Shown here: positions 43,656 to 61,094 of the stretch, one piece after another | Numbering within the stretch: position 1 is the first letter of the stretch | Layout: every line of letters starts with the position of its first letter | From: JAWLGZ01 sp041690635 | Lineage (GTDB): Bacteria; Pseudomonadota; Gammaproteobacteria; Thiohalomonadales; Thiohalomonadaceae | Length of the DNA stretch: 64,000 nucleotides | NCBI GenBank assembly: GCA_041690635.1 | Contig: JAWLGZ010000002.1 | Coordinates: forward strand, 806,001 to 870,000 | Reading direction: 5' to 3' | The notes under the pieces: model-generated | What the model was told of the DNA's origin: nothing | Seen by the model: only the letters and a program-made list of their open reading frames with translations | Databases searched by the model: none | Made by a program: the position numbers and the translations under genes

Positions 43656-44068
43656 CACAATACCGTCCGGGTCACGAAGCTGGTCCTGATGGGCAGCTTG
43701 GCTGCGGCGAGGCGGAACGCCTCACGCGCGATCTCCTCGGTCACACCTTCCATCTCATAGAGCATGCGACCAGGCTGGATCTGGGCAACCCAGAACTCCA
43801 CGTTGCCCTTACCCTTACCCTGACGTACTTCCAGCGGCTTCTGAGTAATCGGCTTGTCGGGAAAGATCCGGATCCAGATCTTGCCGCCACGCTTGATGTG
43901 GCGCGTCATGGCACGACGGGCCGCCTCGATCTGGCGCGCAGTGATGCGGCCCCGATCCAGTGCTTTGAGTCCGTACTCGCCAAAACTCACCTTGCTACCG
44001 GTGGTCGCCAGCCCGCGATTGCGGCCCTTATGCTGCTTGCGAAACTTTGTTCGTTTGGGTTGAAGCAT
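43655..44068 (-). CDS. rplP: 50S ribosomal protein L16
   Basis: 137 residues, MLQPKRTKFRKQHKGRNRG at the start and GRMLYEMEGVTEEIAREAF near the end. It helps position A-site tRNA. Overlaps rpmC by one base. Confidence 0.98.
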   Translation of the reverse strand: MLQPKRTKFRKQHKGRNRGLATTGSKVSFGEYGLKALDRGRITARQIEAARRAMTRHIKRGGKIWIRIFPDKPITQKPLEVRQGKGKGNVEFWVAQIQPGRMLYEMEGVTEEIAREAFRLAAAKLPIRTSFVTRTVL

Positions 44069-44080
44069 TTCTAGCTACTC

Positions 44081-44758
44081 CTACCTGCCTGCCGCGGCCT
44101 TCTCAGGCGCGGTCTCGACCGCCTCCAGCCCCTCGACGATCTCGCCCTTGAAGATCCAGACCTTGACGCCGATAACCCCGTAGGTGGTATTCGCCTCGGC
44201 GAACCCATAGTCGATATCTGCGCGCAATGTATGGAGCGGAACGCGACCTTCACGGTACCACTCGCTACGGGCAATCTCGGCGCCGTTCAGGCGGCCAGCC
44301 ACATTAATCTTGATCCCCTGAGCCCCGAGCCGCATGGAATTACCGACCGCCCGCTTCATCGCCCGGCGAAACATGATGCGGCGCTCAAGCTGCTGGGCCA
44401 CGCTCTGGGCCACCAAGGTGGCGTCCAGTTCCGGCTTCCGGATCTCTTCGATATTGATGTGGACGGGAGCGTCCATCATCTTCGCGACATCCTGGCGCAG
44501 CTTTTCGATGTCCTCACCCTTCTTGCCGATCACCAGTCCCGGGCGCGCCGTGTGAATCGTGATGCGGGCATTACGCGCCGGGCGCTCGATCTGGATCCGG
44601 CTCACTGAGGCCTGTGCCAGCCGCTTGCGCAGGTACTCACGTACCTTCAGGTCGTTATACAGGAACTCCGGGTAGGTGCGGCTGTCGGCGTACCACTTGG
44701 AGGTCCAGTCTTTGGTGATCCCAAGCCGGATACCGGTCGGATGTACTTTCTGTCCCAT
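44081..44758 (-). CDS. rpsC: 30S ribosomal protein S3
   Basis: 225 residues from ATG 44758 (MGQKVHPTGIRLGITKDW). The KH domain has VIGKKGEDIEKLR, and the C-terminal domain RAMKRAVGNSMRLGAQGIK. It is part of the mRNA entry helicase. It starts 13 bases after rplV; upstream in-frame codons are within rplV. Confidence 0.98.
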   Translation of the reverse strand: MGQKVHPTGIRLGITKDWTSKWYADSRTYPEFLYNDLKVREYLRKRLAQASVSRIQIERPARNARITIHTARPGLVIGKKGEDIEKLRQDVAKMMDAPVHINIEEIRKPELDATLVAQSVAQQLERRIMFRRAMKRAVGNSMRLGAQGIKINVAGRLNGAEIARSEWYREGRVPLHTLRADIDYGFAEANTTYGVIGVKVWIFKGEIVEGLEAVETAPEKAAAGR

Positions 44759-44771
44759 TACTGTCTCTCTC

Positions 44772-45104
44772 TCACTTCGCCGCCACCATGACGGTGATGT
44801 GGCTGGTCCGCTTGAGGATGCGGTTGCCCCGCCCCTTGGCGCGCGCATGCATACGCTTCATAGTCGGACCTTCGTCGACCATGATCCGCGACACCTTGAG
44901 CTCATCAATGTCCGCGCCTTCATTGTGCTCGGCATTGGCAACTGCCGATTCGAGCACCTTTTTCACCATTCCGGCGGCCTTCTTCGGAGAGAAGGCGAGC
45001 ACCTGCAGAGCATTTTCCACCTTCATCCCGCGGATCTGATCCGCCACCAGGCGGCACTTCTGCGGGGAGATACGCGCGTACCTCAGTTTCGCTGCCACTT
45101 CCAT
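44772..45104 (-). CDS. rplV: 50S ribosomal protein L22
   Basis: 110 residues. It has ARISPQKCRLVADQIRG and the tunnel loop region with MHARAKGRGNRILKRTSH, where macrolide-resistance changes occur elsewhere. I see nothing altered by eye. Confidence 0.98.
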   Translation of the reverse strand: MEVAAKLRYARISPQKCRLVADQIRGMKVENALQVLAFSPKKAAGMVKKVLESAVANAEHNEGADIDELKVSRIMVDEGPTMKRMHARAKGRGNRILKRTSHITVMVAAK

Positions 45105-45110
45105 CGCCGG

Positions 45111-45386
45111 TTACCTCTTCGACTTCTTGTCCGCCGCATGTCCGCGGAAGGTGCGGGTCGGCGCAAATTCGCCCAGCTTGTGACCGACCATGTTCTCGCT
45201 CACCAGAACCGGCACATGCTGACGGCCGTTGTGGACAGCGAGAGTCAGACCGACCATGTCCGGCAGAATCATGGAGCGGCGCGACCAAGTCTTGATCGGA
45301 CGCCGATTATTGCTCGCCACCGCCTCCGCCACCTTCTTAAGCAGGTGGTGGTCGACGAAGGGGCCCTTTTTTACAGAACGCGGCAT
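45111..45386 (-). CDS. rpsS: 30S ribosomal protein S19
   Basis: 91 residues, MPRSVKKGPFVDHHLLKKV at the start and NMVGHKLGEFAPTRTFRGH. It lies in the head of the 30S with S13. It lies between rplB and rplV with short gaps. Confidence 0.98.
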   Translation of the reverse strand: MPRSVKKGPFVDHHLLKKVAEAVASNNRRPIKTWSRRSMILPDMVGLTLAVHNGRQHVPVLVSENMVGHKLGEFAPTRTFRGHAADKKSKR

Positions 45387-45402
45387 GCTATTGCCCTCTT
45401 AC

Positions 45403-46230
45403 TCACTTCTGCCTGCGACGGCGGACGATCATCTTGTCGGTCCGCTTGTTGCTACGGGTCTTGTACCCCTTGGTGGGCACACCCCACGGCGTAACCGGAT
45501 TGCGGCCCCCGGAGGTACGGCCCTCACCACCGCCATGCGGGTGGTCAACCGGGTTCATCGCCACACCGCGGACGGTGGGACGAACACCCCGCCAGCGCGT
45601 GGCGCCTGCCTTACCCAGCTTGGTGAGGTTGTGCTCGTGGTTGCCCGCCTCACCGATGGTGGCCCGACAATTCACCAGCACCTTGCGCATCTCGCCAGAG
45701 CGAAGCCGCAATGTCGCATAGCCGCCTTCACGGGCCACCAACTGCGCCGATGTGCCGGCACTACGCGCCATCTGAGCACCCTTACCAGGCTTGATCTCGA
45801 TGCAATGCACGGTGGTGCCCACCGGAATCTCTCGCAGGCTCAGGCAGTTGCCCGGCTTGATGGACGCCCCGGAACCAGACATCACCGCGTCACCCACCTT
45901 AATCCCGCGGGGGGCGATGATATACCGGCGCTCGCCGTCGAGGTACTTCACCAGTGCGATATGCGCACTACGGTTGGGATCGTACTCCAGCCGTTCGATC
46001 TGGCCGGCAATGCCATCCTTGTTCCGCTTGAAATCGATCACGCGGTAGCGCTGCTTGTGCCCACCCCCGCGGTGACGGGTTGTTACACGACCGAGATTAT
46101 TACGACCACCGCTCTTGCTCTTCTTCTCGACGAGCGGCTCGTACGGACGGCCCTTATGGAGCCCCTCCGTGGAGACGCGCACCACAAAGCGGCGTCCGGG
46201 AGAGGTCGGTTTCAGCTTGACAATCGCCAT
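45403..46230 (-). CDS. rplB: 50S ribosomal protein L2
   Basis: 275 residues. It starts MAIVKLKPTSPGRRFVV and keeps the C-terminal GVAMNPVDHPHGGGEGRT loop with the histidine near the peptidyl transferase centre. It is essential for subunit joining. Confidence 0.98.
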   Translation of the reverse strand: MAIVKLKPTSPGRRFVVRVSTEGLHKGRPYEPLVEKKSKSGGRNNLGRVTTRHRGGGHKQRYRVIDFKRNKDGIAGQIERLEYDPNRSAHIALVKYLDGERRYIIAPRGIKVGDAVMSGSGASIKPGNCLSLREIPVGTTVHCIEIKPGKGAQMARSAGTSAQLVAREGGYATLRLRSGEMRKVLVNCRATIGEAGNHEHNLTKLGKAGATRWRGVRPTVRGVAMNPVDHPHGGGEGRTSGGRNPVTPWGVPTKGYKTRSNKRTDKMIVRRRRQK

Positions 46231-46248
46231 CGTCGTCTTCCTTCAGCC

Positions 46249-46545
46249 TTACTCGCCACCCATGAAGTCGATCTCTTGACCTGACTTCAGCGTGACGTAT
46301 GCCTTTCTGCTGTCTGAGCGACGACCGGTCCGCTGGCCGAAACGCTTCACCTTGCCCTTCTGGTTGATCACCCGCACCTGCTCGACACTCACATCGAACA
46401 GCCGCTCAACCGCAGCCTTGATCTCCGGCTTGGTCGCGTCGGCAATCACCTTGAACACGTACTGGTTGCTGCTGTCACCCAGGATGGTGCTCTTTTCGGA
46501 GACGTGCGGCGAGAGCAGCACCTTCATCAACCGTTCCTGATTCAT
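46249..46545 (-). CDS. rplW: 50S ribosomal protein L23
   Basis: 98 residues, with MKVLLSPHVSEKSTIL and the extended loop KGKVKRFGQRTGRRSDSRKA. It is the docking site for trigger factor and SRP at the exit tunnel. It overlaps rplD by four bases (ATGA). Confidence 0.98.
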   Translation of the reverse strand: MNQERLMKVLLSPHVSEKSTILGDSSNQYVFKVIADATKPEIKAAVERLFDVSVEQVRVINQKGKVKRFGQRTGRRSDSRKAYVTLKSGQEIDFMGGE

Positions 46546-47162
46546 GCCAACGCCTCCTCGAGCTGCTTCAGAGCCGTCACCGTAAACAGCACCTTGTCGA
46601 AGCGCACCAGACTGACGGGGTCTACCTTGCGTGCCGCCCGCACCTCGACGTGAGCCAGGTTACGCGAGGCCAGATAGAGGTTATCGTCCACCTCATCCGT
46701 CACAATCAGCAGGTTATCGACACCGAGGTCCTTGATCTTGGCCGCGAGTTGCTTGGTCTTCGGCGCCTCCACGGCAAACCGCTCAACCACCATCAACCGG
46801 TCCTGGCGCACCAGCTCCGAGAGGATGGAGCGCATGGCACCGCGATACATCTTTCGGTTGACCTTCTGGGAGAAGTCCCGCGGCGTCGCCGCAAAGGTCT
46901 TGCCGCCGCTACGCCACAGGGGGCTGCGGATGGTACCAGCGCGGGCACGACCGGTGCCCTTCTGGCGGAACGGCTTGGCACCACCGCCACTCACAGCGGA
47001 CCGGCTCTTCTGCGCCTTGGTACCGGCACGTCCGCCGGCCAGATACGCCGTCACCACCTGATGGATCAACGGCTCATTGAAATCCTGCCCAAAAGTACCG
47101 TCAGCCAGATCGATCGCCTGACCGGAAGCGGCACCATCGGTTGCAGTCAGCTTAATCTGCAT
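46542..47162 (-). CDS. rplD: 50S ribosomal protein L4
   Basis: 206 residues. The tunnel loop KPFRQKGTGRARAGTIRSP is intact. In E. coli L4 also represses the S10 operon; the leader here is not obvious because rpsJ follows tuf directly. It lies 11 bases after rplC. Confidence 0.98.
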   Translation of the reverse strand: MQIKLTATDGAASGQAIDLADGTFGQDFNEPLIHQVVTAYLAGGRAGTKAQKSRSAVSGGGAKPFRQKGTGRARAGTIRSPLWRSGGKTFAATPRDFSQKVNRKMYRGAMRSILSELVRQDRLMVVERFAVEAPKTKQLAAKIKDLGVDNLLIVTDEVDDNLYLASRNLAHVEVRAARKVDPVSLVRFDKVLFTVTALKQLEEALA

Positions 47163-47173
47163 AACCCACCTCC

Positions 47174-47812
47174 TCAGGCTTTAACCGCCGGCAGCACAAG
47201 CACACTGCTGCCCTTGGCCCCGGGAACCGCTCCTTTCACCAGGAGCAGATTGCGCTCGGCATCCACACGCACAACCTCAAGGTTCTGTGTGGTACGCCGT
47301 ACGTTGCCCATGTGTCCGGCCATGCGCTTGCCCTTGAACACCCGACCAGGGGTCTGGTTCTGGCCGATAGAGCCGTGCGCACGGTGGGACAACGAGTTGC
47401 CGTGGGTAGCGTCCTGCATGCTGAAGTTGTGGCGTTTGATAACGCCGGCGAAACCCTTACCGATGCTGGTGCCGGTAATGTCGATCTTCTGACCAGCCTC
47501 GAACAGGTCCACCTTCAGCTCGGCGCCAATCTCGATGGCCTCGCCCTCTCCTTCGCTGAGCCGAAACTCGCGCAGGGTACGACCGGCCTCGACGCCTGCC
47601 TTGGCAAAATGACCTGCCATGGGCTTGGGGGTACGGTTGGGCTTGCGTTCACCGCAGCTCACCTGCAGCGCGCGATAACCATCACGCTCCAGGGTTTTGA
47701 TCTGGGTGACGCGGTTGGGCTCCACCTCGATGACCGTGACCGGAATGGACACGCCATCATCGGTGAACACGCGGGTCATGCCCCGCTTGCGTCCAATCAA
47801 TCCGATAGCCAT
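47174..47812 (-). CDS. rplC: 50S ribosomal protein L3
   Basis: 212 residues, MAIGLIGRKRGMTRVFTDDG at the start and the loop HNFSMQDATHGNSLSHRAHG that reaches the peptidyl transferase centre. It is 80 bases downstream of rpsJ, a gap that contains a hairpin. Confidence 0.98.
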   Translation of the reverse strand: MAIGLIGRKRGMTRVFTDDGVSIPVTVIEVEPNRVTQIKTLERDGYRALQVSCGERKPNRTPKPMAGHFAKAGVEAGRTLREFRLSEGEGEAIEIGAELKVDLFEAGQKIDITGTSIGKGFAGVIKRHNFSMQDATHGNSLSHRAHGSIGQNQTPGRVFKGKRMAGHMGNVRRTTQNLEVVRVDAERNLLLVKGAVPGAKGSSVLVLPAVKA

Positions 47813-47871
47813 TGTTATGACCTCTTCACCGCACCGATTGCGATTGACCGGTGCTGCATTCAGAAATGAGA

Positions 47872-47887
47872 GGGGCCTTGCGGCCCC
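47872..47887 (-). terminator. Small hairpin between rpsJ and rplC
   Basis: GGGGCC/GGCCCC with a four-base loop, five bases after the rpsJ stop on the transcript; the following bases are only weakly T-rich (TCTCATTT). It is probably a processing or partial attenuation site rather than a full terminator, since nine genes of the S10 block lie beyond. Confidence 0.45.
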
Positions 47888-47892
47888 ACCCG

Positions 47893-48204
47893 CTAGCTCA
47901 GCTTAATCTGCACATCCACGCCGGCCGCAAGGTCCAGCCGCATCAGTGCATCAACCGTCTTGTCGGTCGGATCGACGATGTCCATCAGCCGCTTATGGGT
48001 ACGCAACTCGTACTGGTCCCGCGCGTCCTTGTTGACGTGCGGGGAGACCAGCACCGTATAGCGCTCCATCTTCGTCGGCAGCGGAATCGGCCCCTTGACC
48101 TGGGCGCCGGTCCGCTTTGCGGTCTCTACGATCTCGCGTGCCGACTGGTCGATGAGACGATAGTCGAAAGCCTTGAGACGGATTCGAATCTTCTGGTTTG
48201 CCAT
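47893..48204 (-). CDS. rpsJ: 30S ribosomal protein S10 (NusE)
   Basis: 103 residues, with IRIRLKAFDYRLIDQSARE and the loop MERYTVLVSPHVNKDARDQ. It is both a 30S head protein and the transcription antitermination factor NusE that binds NusG. It lies six bases after tuf, so the str and S10 blocks are continuous. Confidence 0.98.
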   Translation of the reverse strand: MANQKIRIRLKAFDYRLIDQSAREIVETAKRTGAQVKGPIPLPTKMERYTVLVSPHVNKDARDQYELRTHKRLMDIVDPTDKTVDALMRLDLAAGVDVQIKLS

Positions 48205-48210
48205 CTGCTC

Positions 48211-49401
48211 TTACTCGATGATCTTCGCGACGACGCCGGCGCCGACGGTGCGACCGCCCTCGCGAATCGCGAAGCGCAGGCCCTCTTCCATCGCGATCGG
48301 CGCAATCAGCGACACCTTCATGTTCACGTTGTCGCCAGGCATGACCATCTCGATGCCTTCCGGCAGGTCACATGCACCGGTCACGTCGGTGGTCCGGAAG
48401 TAGAACTGCGGACGATAACCGTTGAAGAACGGGGTGTGACGTCCACCCTCTTCCTTCGACAGCACGTACACTTCCGCTTCGAACTTCGTGTGCGGGGTGA
48501 TGGAACCAGGCTTGGCCAGTACCTGCCCACGCTCGACTTCGTCTCGCTTCGTACCGCGAAGCAGCACACCCACGTTGTCGCCCGCCTGACCCTGGTCAAG
48601 CAGTTTCCGGAACATCTCCACACCGGTGACGGTGGTGGAGGTGGTGTCCTTGATACCGACGATTTCGATGGTGTCGCCGACTTTGACGATGCCGCGCTCG
48701 ATACGACCGGTCACCACGGTACCACGACCGGAGATGGAGAACACGTCTTCGATCGGCATCAGGAAGGCGCCGTCAATCGCCCGCTCCGGCTCCGGAATGT
48801 AGTCGTCCATCGCCGCAACCAGCTTTTCGATGCTGGCAACACCAATATCTGAGCTGTCGCCTTCGAGTGCCTTGAGGGCGGAGCCGGTCACCACCGGGGT
48901 GTCGTCACCCGGGAAGTCGTAGCTGTCGAGCAGCTCGCGAACTTCCATCTCAACCAGCTCGAGCAGCTCGGCATCGTCAACCATGTCTGCCTTGTTCAGG
49001 TAGACCACGATGTAGGGTACGCCGACCTGACGCGCCAGCAGGATGTGCTCGCGGGTCTGCGGCATGGGGCCGTCCGCCGCCGACACCACCAGAATCGCGC
49101 CGTCCATCTGCGCCGCACCCGTGATCATGTTCTTCACGTAGTCCGCGTGGCCGGGGCAGTCCACGTGCGCGTAGTGGCGCGTGTCGGACTCGTACTCCAC
49201 GTGGGCGGTCGCGATGGTGATACCGCGCGCCTTCTCTTCCGGGGCAGAGTCGATCTGGTCGTAGGCACGCGCCTCGCCTCCGAACTTCTCACCCTGCACT
49301 TTGGTGATCGCCGCCGTCAGCGTCGTCTTGCCGTGGTCGACGTGGCCGATTGTGCCTACGTTTACGTGCGGCTTCTTACGCTCGAATTTTTCCTTGGACA
49401 C
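48211..49401 (-). CDS. tuf: Elongation factor Tu
   Basis: 396 residues. It starts at GTG 49401 (MSKEKFERKKPHVNVGTIGH) with GAGGTAAG upstream. The G domain has GHVDHGKT, DCPGHADY and NKAD. It delivers aminoacyl-tRNA to the ribosome. Fourth gene of the str block. A second tuf may exist elsewhere, as is common in the class. Confidence 0.99.
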   Translation of the reverse strand: MSKEKFERKKPHVNVGTIGHVDHGKTTLTAAITKVQGEKFGGEARAYDQIDSAPEEKARGITIATAHVEYESDTRHYAHVDCPGHADYVKNMITGAAQMDGAILVVSAADGPMPQTREHILLARQVGVPYIVVYLNKADMVDDAELLELVEMEVRELLDSYDFPGDDTPVVTGSALKALEGDSSDIGVASIEKLVAAMDDYIPEPERAIDGAFLMPIEDVFSISGRGTVVTGRIERGIVKVGDTIEIVGIKDTTSTTVTGVEMFRKLLDQGQAGDNVGVLLRGTKRDEVERGQVLAKPGSITPHTKFEAEVYVLSKEEGGRHTPFFNGYRPQFYFRTTDVTGACDLPEGIEMVMPGDNVNMKVSLIAPIAMEEGLRFAIREGGRTVGAGVVAKIIE

Positions 49402-49506
49402 GGTGCTTACCTCTCGCTTCGCAGTCGTCAGTTCTCAGTTTCAGTGGTCAGCCTCAGTTCGAGTCGCCCGCTGACGACCGATCCTGATGACTGATGACCG
49501 ATAAAA

Positions 49507-51606
49507 TCAGGATGCCTTCTTGATTACCGCATCGGCGATGCTCGCCGGCGCTTCCGAGTACTTGCTGAATTCCATGGAGTAGGTGGCGCGGCCCTGGGTC
49601 GCAGACCGCAAGTCGGTTGCATACCCAAACATCTCGCCAAGTGGCACCTCGGCGCGGATGATCTTGCCGGCAGGACTTTCATCCATACCCTGCACCAAGC
49701 CCCGCCGCCGGCTCAGGTCACCCATGACATCACCCATGTAGTCCTCGGGGGTGACCACCTCAACCTTCATGATCGGCTCCATCAGCACCGGATCGGCCTT
49801 CGCGACACCCGCCTTGAAGCCCATGGAACCGGCAATTTTGAACGCCATTTCGTTGGAATCCACATCGTGGTACGAACCATCGAACAGAGTGGCCTTGACG
49901 TCCTCAATGGGGAAGCCGGCGAGTACACCGTTCTTCATCTGTTCCTGGATACCCTTGTCAACCGCCGGGATGTACTCCCTCGGCACCACGCCACCGACAA
50001 TACCGTTGACGAACTCATAGCCGCTACCGGGCTCGGTCGGCTCAAGGCGCAACCAGACATGACCGTACTGGCCGCGACCGCCCGACTGGCGTACAAACTT
50101 ACCCTCGGCCTCAACCGACTTCCGGATCGCCTCTCGGTAGGCCACCTGGGGCGCACCGACGTTGGCCTCAACCTTGAACTCACGCTTCATCCGGTCGACG
50201 ATGATCTCCAGGTGCAGTTCGCCCATCCCGGAAATAATGGTCTGACCGGACTCCTCGTCGGTGTGAACGCGGAACGACGGATCTTCCTGAGCCAGCTTGG
50301 ACAGAGCGATACCCATCTTCTCCTGGTCCGGCTTGGTCTTCGGCTCGATGGCCACCGAGATCACCGGCTCAGGGAACTCCATCCGCTCCAGCGTGATGAT
50401 GTTGTTCAGGTCGCAGAGCGTGTCTCCGGTGGTGACATCCTTCAGACCGACCGCCGCAGCGATATCTCCTGCACGCACCTCTTTGATCTCCTCGCGGGAG
50501 TTCGCGTGCATCTGCAGGATACGGCCGATGCGCTCCTTCTTGCTCTTGACCGGGTTGAAGACCGAGTCACCGGAACTCAGTACGCCGGAATAGACGCGGA
50601 AGAAGGTCAGGGTACCGACAAACGGGTCTGTTGCGATCTTGAACGCCAACGCGGCGAACGGCTCATCATCAGTCGCATGACGCGCGGCGACGGTTTCGTC
50701 CTTGTCGTCCAAGGTACCCTGAATGGCCGGCACGTCGACCGGCGACGGCATGAACTCGATCACAGCGTCGAGCATTGCCTGTACGCCCTTGTTCTTAAAT
50801 GCAGATCCACACAGCATCGGCACGATTTCGACTGCCAGCGTGCGCGTGCGCAAACCCTTCTTGATCTCGTCAACAGAGAGCTCCCCACCTTCGAGGTACT
50901 TTTCCATCAACTCTTCATCGGCCTCGGCGGCGGCCTCGACCATTTTTCCGCGCCATTCCGCACAGAGGTCAGCCATATCCGCCGGGATATCCTTCGCCTC
51001 GTAGGTCATCCCCTGGTCAGCCTCATTCCAGTAGATGGCCTTCATGCGGATCAGGTCGACAACGCCCTTGAAGTTTTCTTCGGCACCGATCGGCAGCACG
51101 ATAGGCACCGGATTGGCACCCAGGCGGTCCCTGATCTGCTCGGCAACACGCAGGAAGTTGGCGCCGGCACGGTCCATTTTGTTCACAAACGCCATACGCG
51201 GCACGCCATACTTGTTGCCCTGGCGCCACACCGTCTCGGACTGCGGCTCGACACCACCTACCGCACAGAACACTGCACACGCACCATCCAGCACGCGCAG
51301 GGACCGCTCGACTTCAATGGTGAAGTCAACGTGTCCGGGTGTGTCGATGATATTGATGCGGTGCTCGGGATACTGCTTATCCATGCCAGACCAAAAGCAG
51401 GTGGTCGCCGCAGAGGTGATCGTGATACCACGCTCCTGCTCCTGCTCCATCCAGTCCATGGTCGCGGCACCGTCATGCACCTCACCGATCTTGTGCGAGA
51501 TACCGGTGTAAAACAGGATGCGCTCAGACGTCGTCGTCTTGCCGGCATCGATGTGCGCCATGATGCCAATATTCCGGTAGCGCTCGATGGGGGTCTTGCG
51601 TGCCAC
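49507..51606 (-). CDS. fusA: Elongation factor G
   Basis: 699 residues. The G domain has MAHIDAGKTTT, DTPGHVDFT and NKMD. Domains II-V end with the GDLSRRRGLVQGM block. It drives translocation. It starts at GTG 51606, 21 bases after rpsG. The 105-bp gap to tuf is a low-complexity stretch of degenerate CAGT/TGAC words. Confidence 0.99.
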   Translation of the reverse strand: MARKTPIERYRNIGIMAHIDAGKTTTSERILFYTGISHKIGEVHDGAATMDWMEQEQERGITITSAATTCFWSGMDKQYPEHRINIIDTPGHVDFTIEVERSLRVLDGACAVFCAVGGVEPQSETVWRQGNKYGVPRMAFVNKMDRAGANFLRVAEQIRDRLGANPVPIVLPIGAEENFKGVVDLIRMKAIYWNEADQGMTYEAKDIPADMADLCAEWRGKMVEAAAEADEELMEKYLEGGELSVDEIKKGLRTRTLAVEIVPMLCGSAFKNKGVQAMLDAVIEFMPSPVDVPAIQGTLDDKDETVAARHATDDEPFAALAFKIATDPFVGTLTFFRVYSGVLSSGDSVFNPVKSKKERIGRILQMHANSREEIKEVRAGDIAAAVGLKDVTTGDTLCDLNNIITLERMEFPEPVISVAIEPKTKPDQEKMGIALSKLAQEDPSFRVHTDEESGQTIISGMGELHLEIIVDRMKREFKVEANVGAPQVAYREAIRKSVEAEGKFVRQSGGRGQYGHVWLRLEPTEPGSGYEFVNGIVGGVVPREYIPAVDKGIQEQMKNGVLAGFPIEDVKATLFDGSYHDVDSNEMAFKIAGSMGFKAGVAKADPVLMEPIMKVEVVTPEDYMGDVMGDLSRRRGLVQGMDESPAGKIIRAEVPLGEMFGYATDLRSATQGRATYSMEFSKYSEAPASIADAVIKKAS

Positions 51607-51627
51607 TTTGAAAAACCTCGTTTGCCG

Positions 51628-52098
51628 TTACCAGCGATAGTGGGCGAAGGCCTTGTTGGCCTCGGCCATACGATGCGTGTCCTCACGCTTCTTGACAGCC
51701 GCTCCGCGGCTTTCGATAGCGTCGAGGATTTCGTTCGCCAGGCGGATACCCATCGATTTCTCACCACGCTTCCGCGCAGCGTCGACCAGCCAGCGCATGG
51801 CCAGGGCTACACCCCGGTCGCCACGCACTTCGATCGGCACCTGGTAGTTGGCACCACCAACGCGACGGGACTTAACCTCGACCATCGGGCGGATGTTGCC
51901 CAGCGCCTTCTCGAACATCTCCACGGGCTCGCCTTTGGCTTTTTCGGCCACGCGATCCAAGGCGCCATAGACGATCTTCTCGGCCACGGCCTTCTTGCCA
52001 CTCAGCATGACAATGTTCATGAACTTTGACAGCGTCGTGCTTCCGAACTTCGGGTCGGGGAGTACTTCGCGCTTAGCTGCTCTGCTTCTTCTGGACAT
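51628..52098 (-). CDS. rpsG: 30S ribosomal protein S7
   Basis: 156 residues, MSRRSRAAKREVLPDPKFGS at the start and VGGANYQVPIEVR. It organises the 3' major domain of 16S rRNA, and in E. coli represses the str operon. It lies 12 bases after rpsL. Confidence 0.98.
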   Translation of the reverse strand: MSRRSRAAKREVLPDPKFGSTTLSKFMNIVMLSGKKAVAEKIVYGALDRVAEKAKGEPVEMFEKALGNIRPMVEVKSRRVGGANYQVPIEVRGDRGVALAMRWLVDAARKRGEKSMGIRLANEILDAIESRGAAVKKREDTHRMAEANKAFAHYRW

Positions 52099-52110
52099 GA
52101 CCTGCTATCC

Positions 52111-52485
52111 TCAGGACTTCGGACGCTTGGCGCCGTACTTGGAGCGGGCCTGACGGCGATCGTTCACGCCGGAGGTGTCGAGCGTGCCTCGAACCGTGTG
52201 GTAGCGAACACCTGGCAGGTCCTTTACACGACCACCCCGAATCAGGACCACCGAGTGTTCCTGAAGGTTATGGCCCTCGCCACCGATGTAGGTAGTCACC
52301 TCAAAACCATTGGTCAGACGCACACGTGCTACCTTTCGTAGAGCCGAGTTCGGCTTCTTGGGGGTAGTGGTGTAAACGCGCGTGCACACCCCCCGCTTCT
52401 GCGGGCAGGCCTCCAGAGCGGGAACGTTGCTCTTTTCCCGCTTCCGCATGCGCGGCTCGCGGACCAATTGGTTGATTGTCGCCAT
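52111..52485 (-). CDS. rpsL: 30S ribosomal protein S12
   Basis: 124 residues. The streptomycin-site lysines are wild type (TPKKPNSALRK and GRVKDLPGVRYH). It is the decoding-centre protein and first gene of the str block. It has its own strong promoter and a terminator-like hairpin in its leader. Confidence 0.99.
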   Translation of the reverse strand: MATINQLVREPRMRKREKSNVPALEACPQKRGVCTRVYTTTPKKPNSALRKVARVRLTNGFEVTTYIGGEGHNLQEHSVVLIRGGRVKDLPGVRYHTVRGTLDTSGVNDRRQARSKYGAKRPKS

Positions 52486-52505
52486 GCCTCTCGACTCTCC
52501 AGCAC

Positions 52506-52539
52506 AAAAATAAAGGACAGGCCGGGAACCCGGCCTGTC
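52506..52539 (-). terminator. Terminator-like hairpin in the rpsL leader
   Basis: The 11-bp GC-rich stem GACAGGCCGGG/CCCGGCCTGTC (52539-52529 with 52526-52516) has a two-base loop. The sense strand then reads CCTTTATTTTT. It lies between the rpsL promoter and the rpsL start, so transcripts from both rpoC read-through and the rpsL promoter must pass it. It is a candidate attenuator as well as the rpoC terminator. Confidence 0.8.
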
Positions 52540-52553
52540 GAAAAAGAAGCGGA

Positions 52554-52582
52554 ATTCTAGGTTTGTGCGAACCGCCTGTCAA
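52554..52582 (-). promoter_or_regulatory. Strong predicted promoter of the str operon
   Basis: On the minus strand, perfect TTGACA (52582-52577), a 17-base spacer and TAGAAT (52559-52554). The start of transcription would be near 52547, only about eight bases before the hairpin stem begins. Confidence 0.8.
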
Positions 52583-52648
52583 GACGGATCTGGCCGGCGG
52601 TCGTTGGTTGGGCCAATCGCCCCCGCCCAACGACCCCCAAACCAGCCA

Positions 52649-56842
<4,194 letters not shown>

Positions 56843-56864
56843 CGTGTTCCACTCCTCGGAGTTT

Positions 56865-56948
56865 GTAAGAGCGCCGCCTTGGCGCACTCGCGATTCATTG
56901 TCGGGGGCGCGAACCGCGCCCCCGCCCATCGCGGCGGAGGCGCCGCTC

Positions 56949-56952
<4 letters not shown>
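56865..56952. repeat. GTAGGAGC-type REP element in the rpoB-rpoC gap
   Basis: Outer arms GTAAGAGCGCCGCC..CGCGA and TCGCGGCGGAGGCGCCGCTC (ending CTAC at 56952) are imperfectly inverted. The inner stem is a perfect 9-bp GGGGGCGCG/CGCGCCCCC (56903-56911/56915-56923). Its right end supplies or overlaps the rpoB TAG stop codon (in GGAGTAGGAGC on the sense strand). Confidence 0.85.
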
Positions 56953-61094
<4,142 letters not shown>

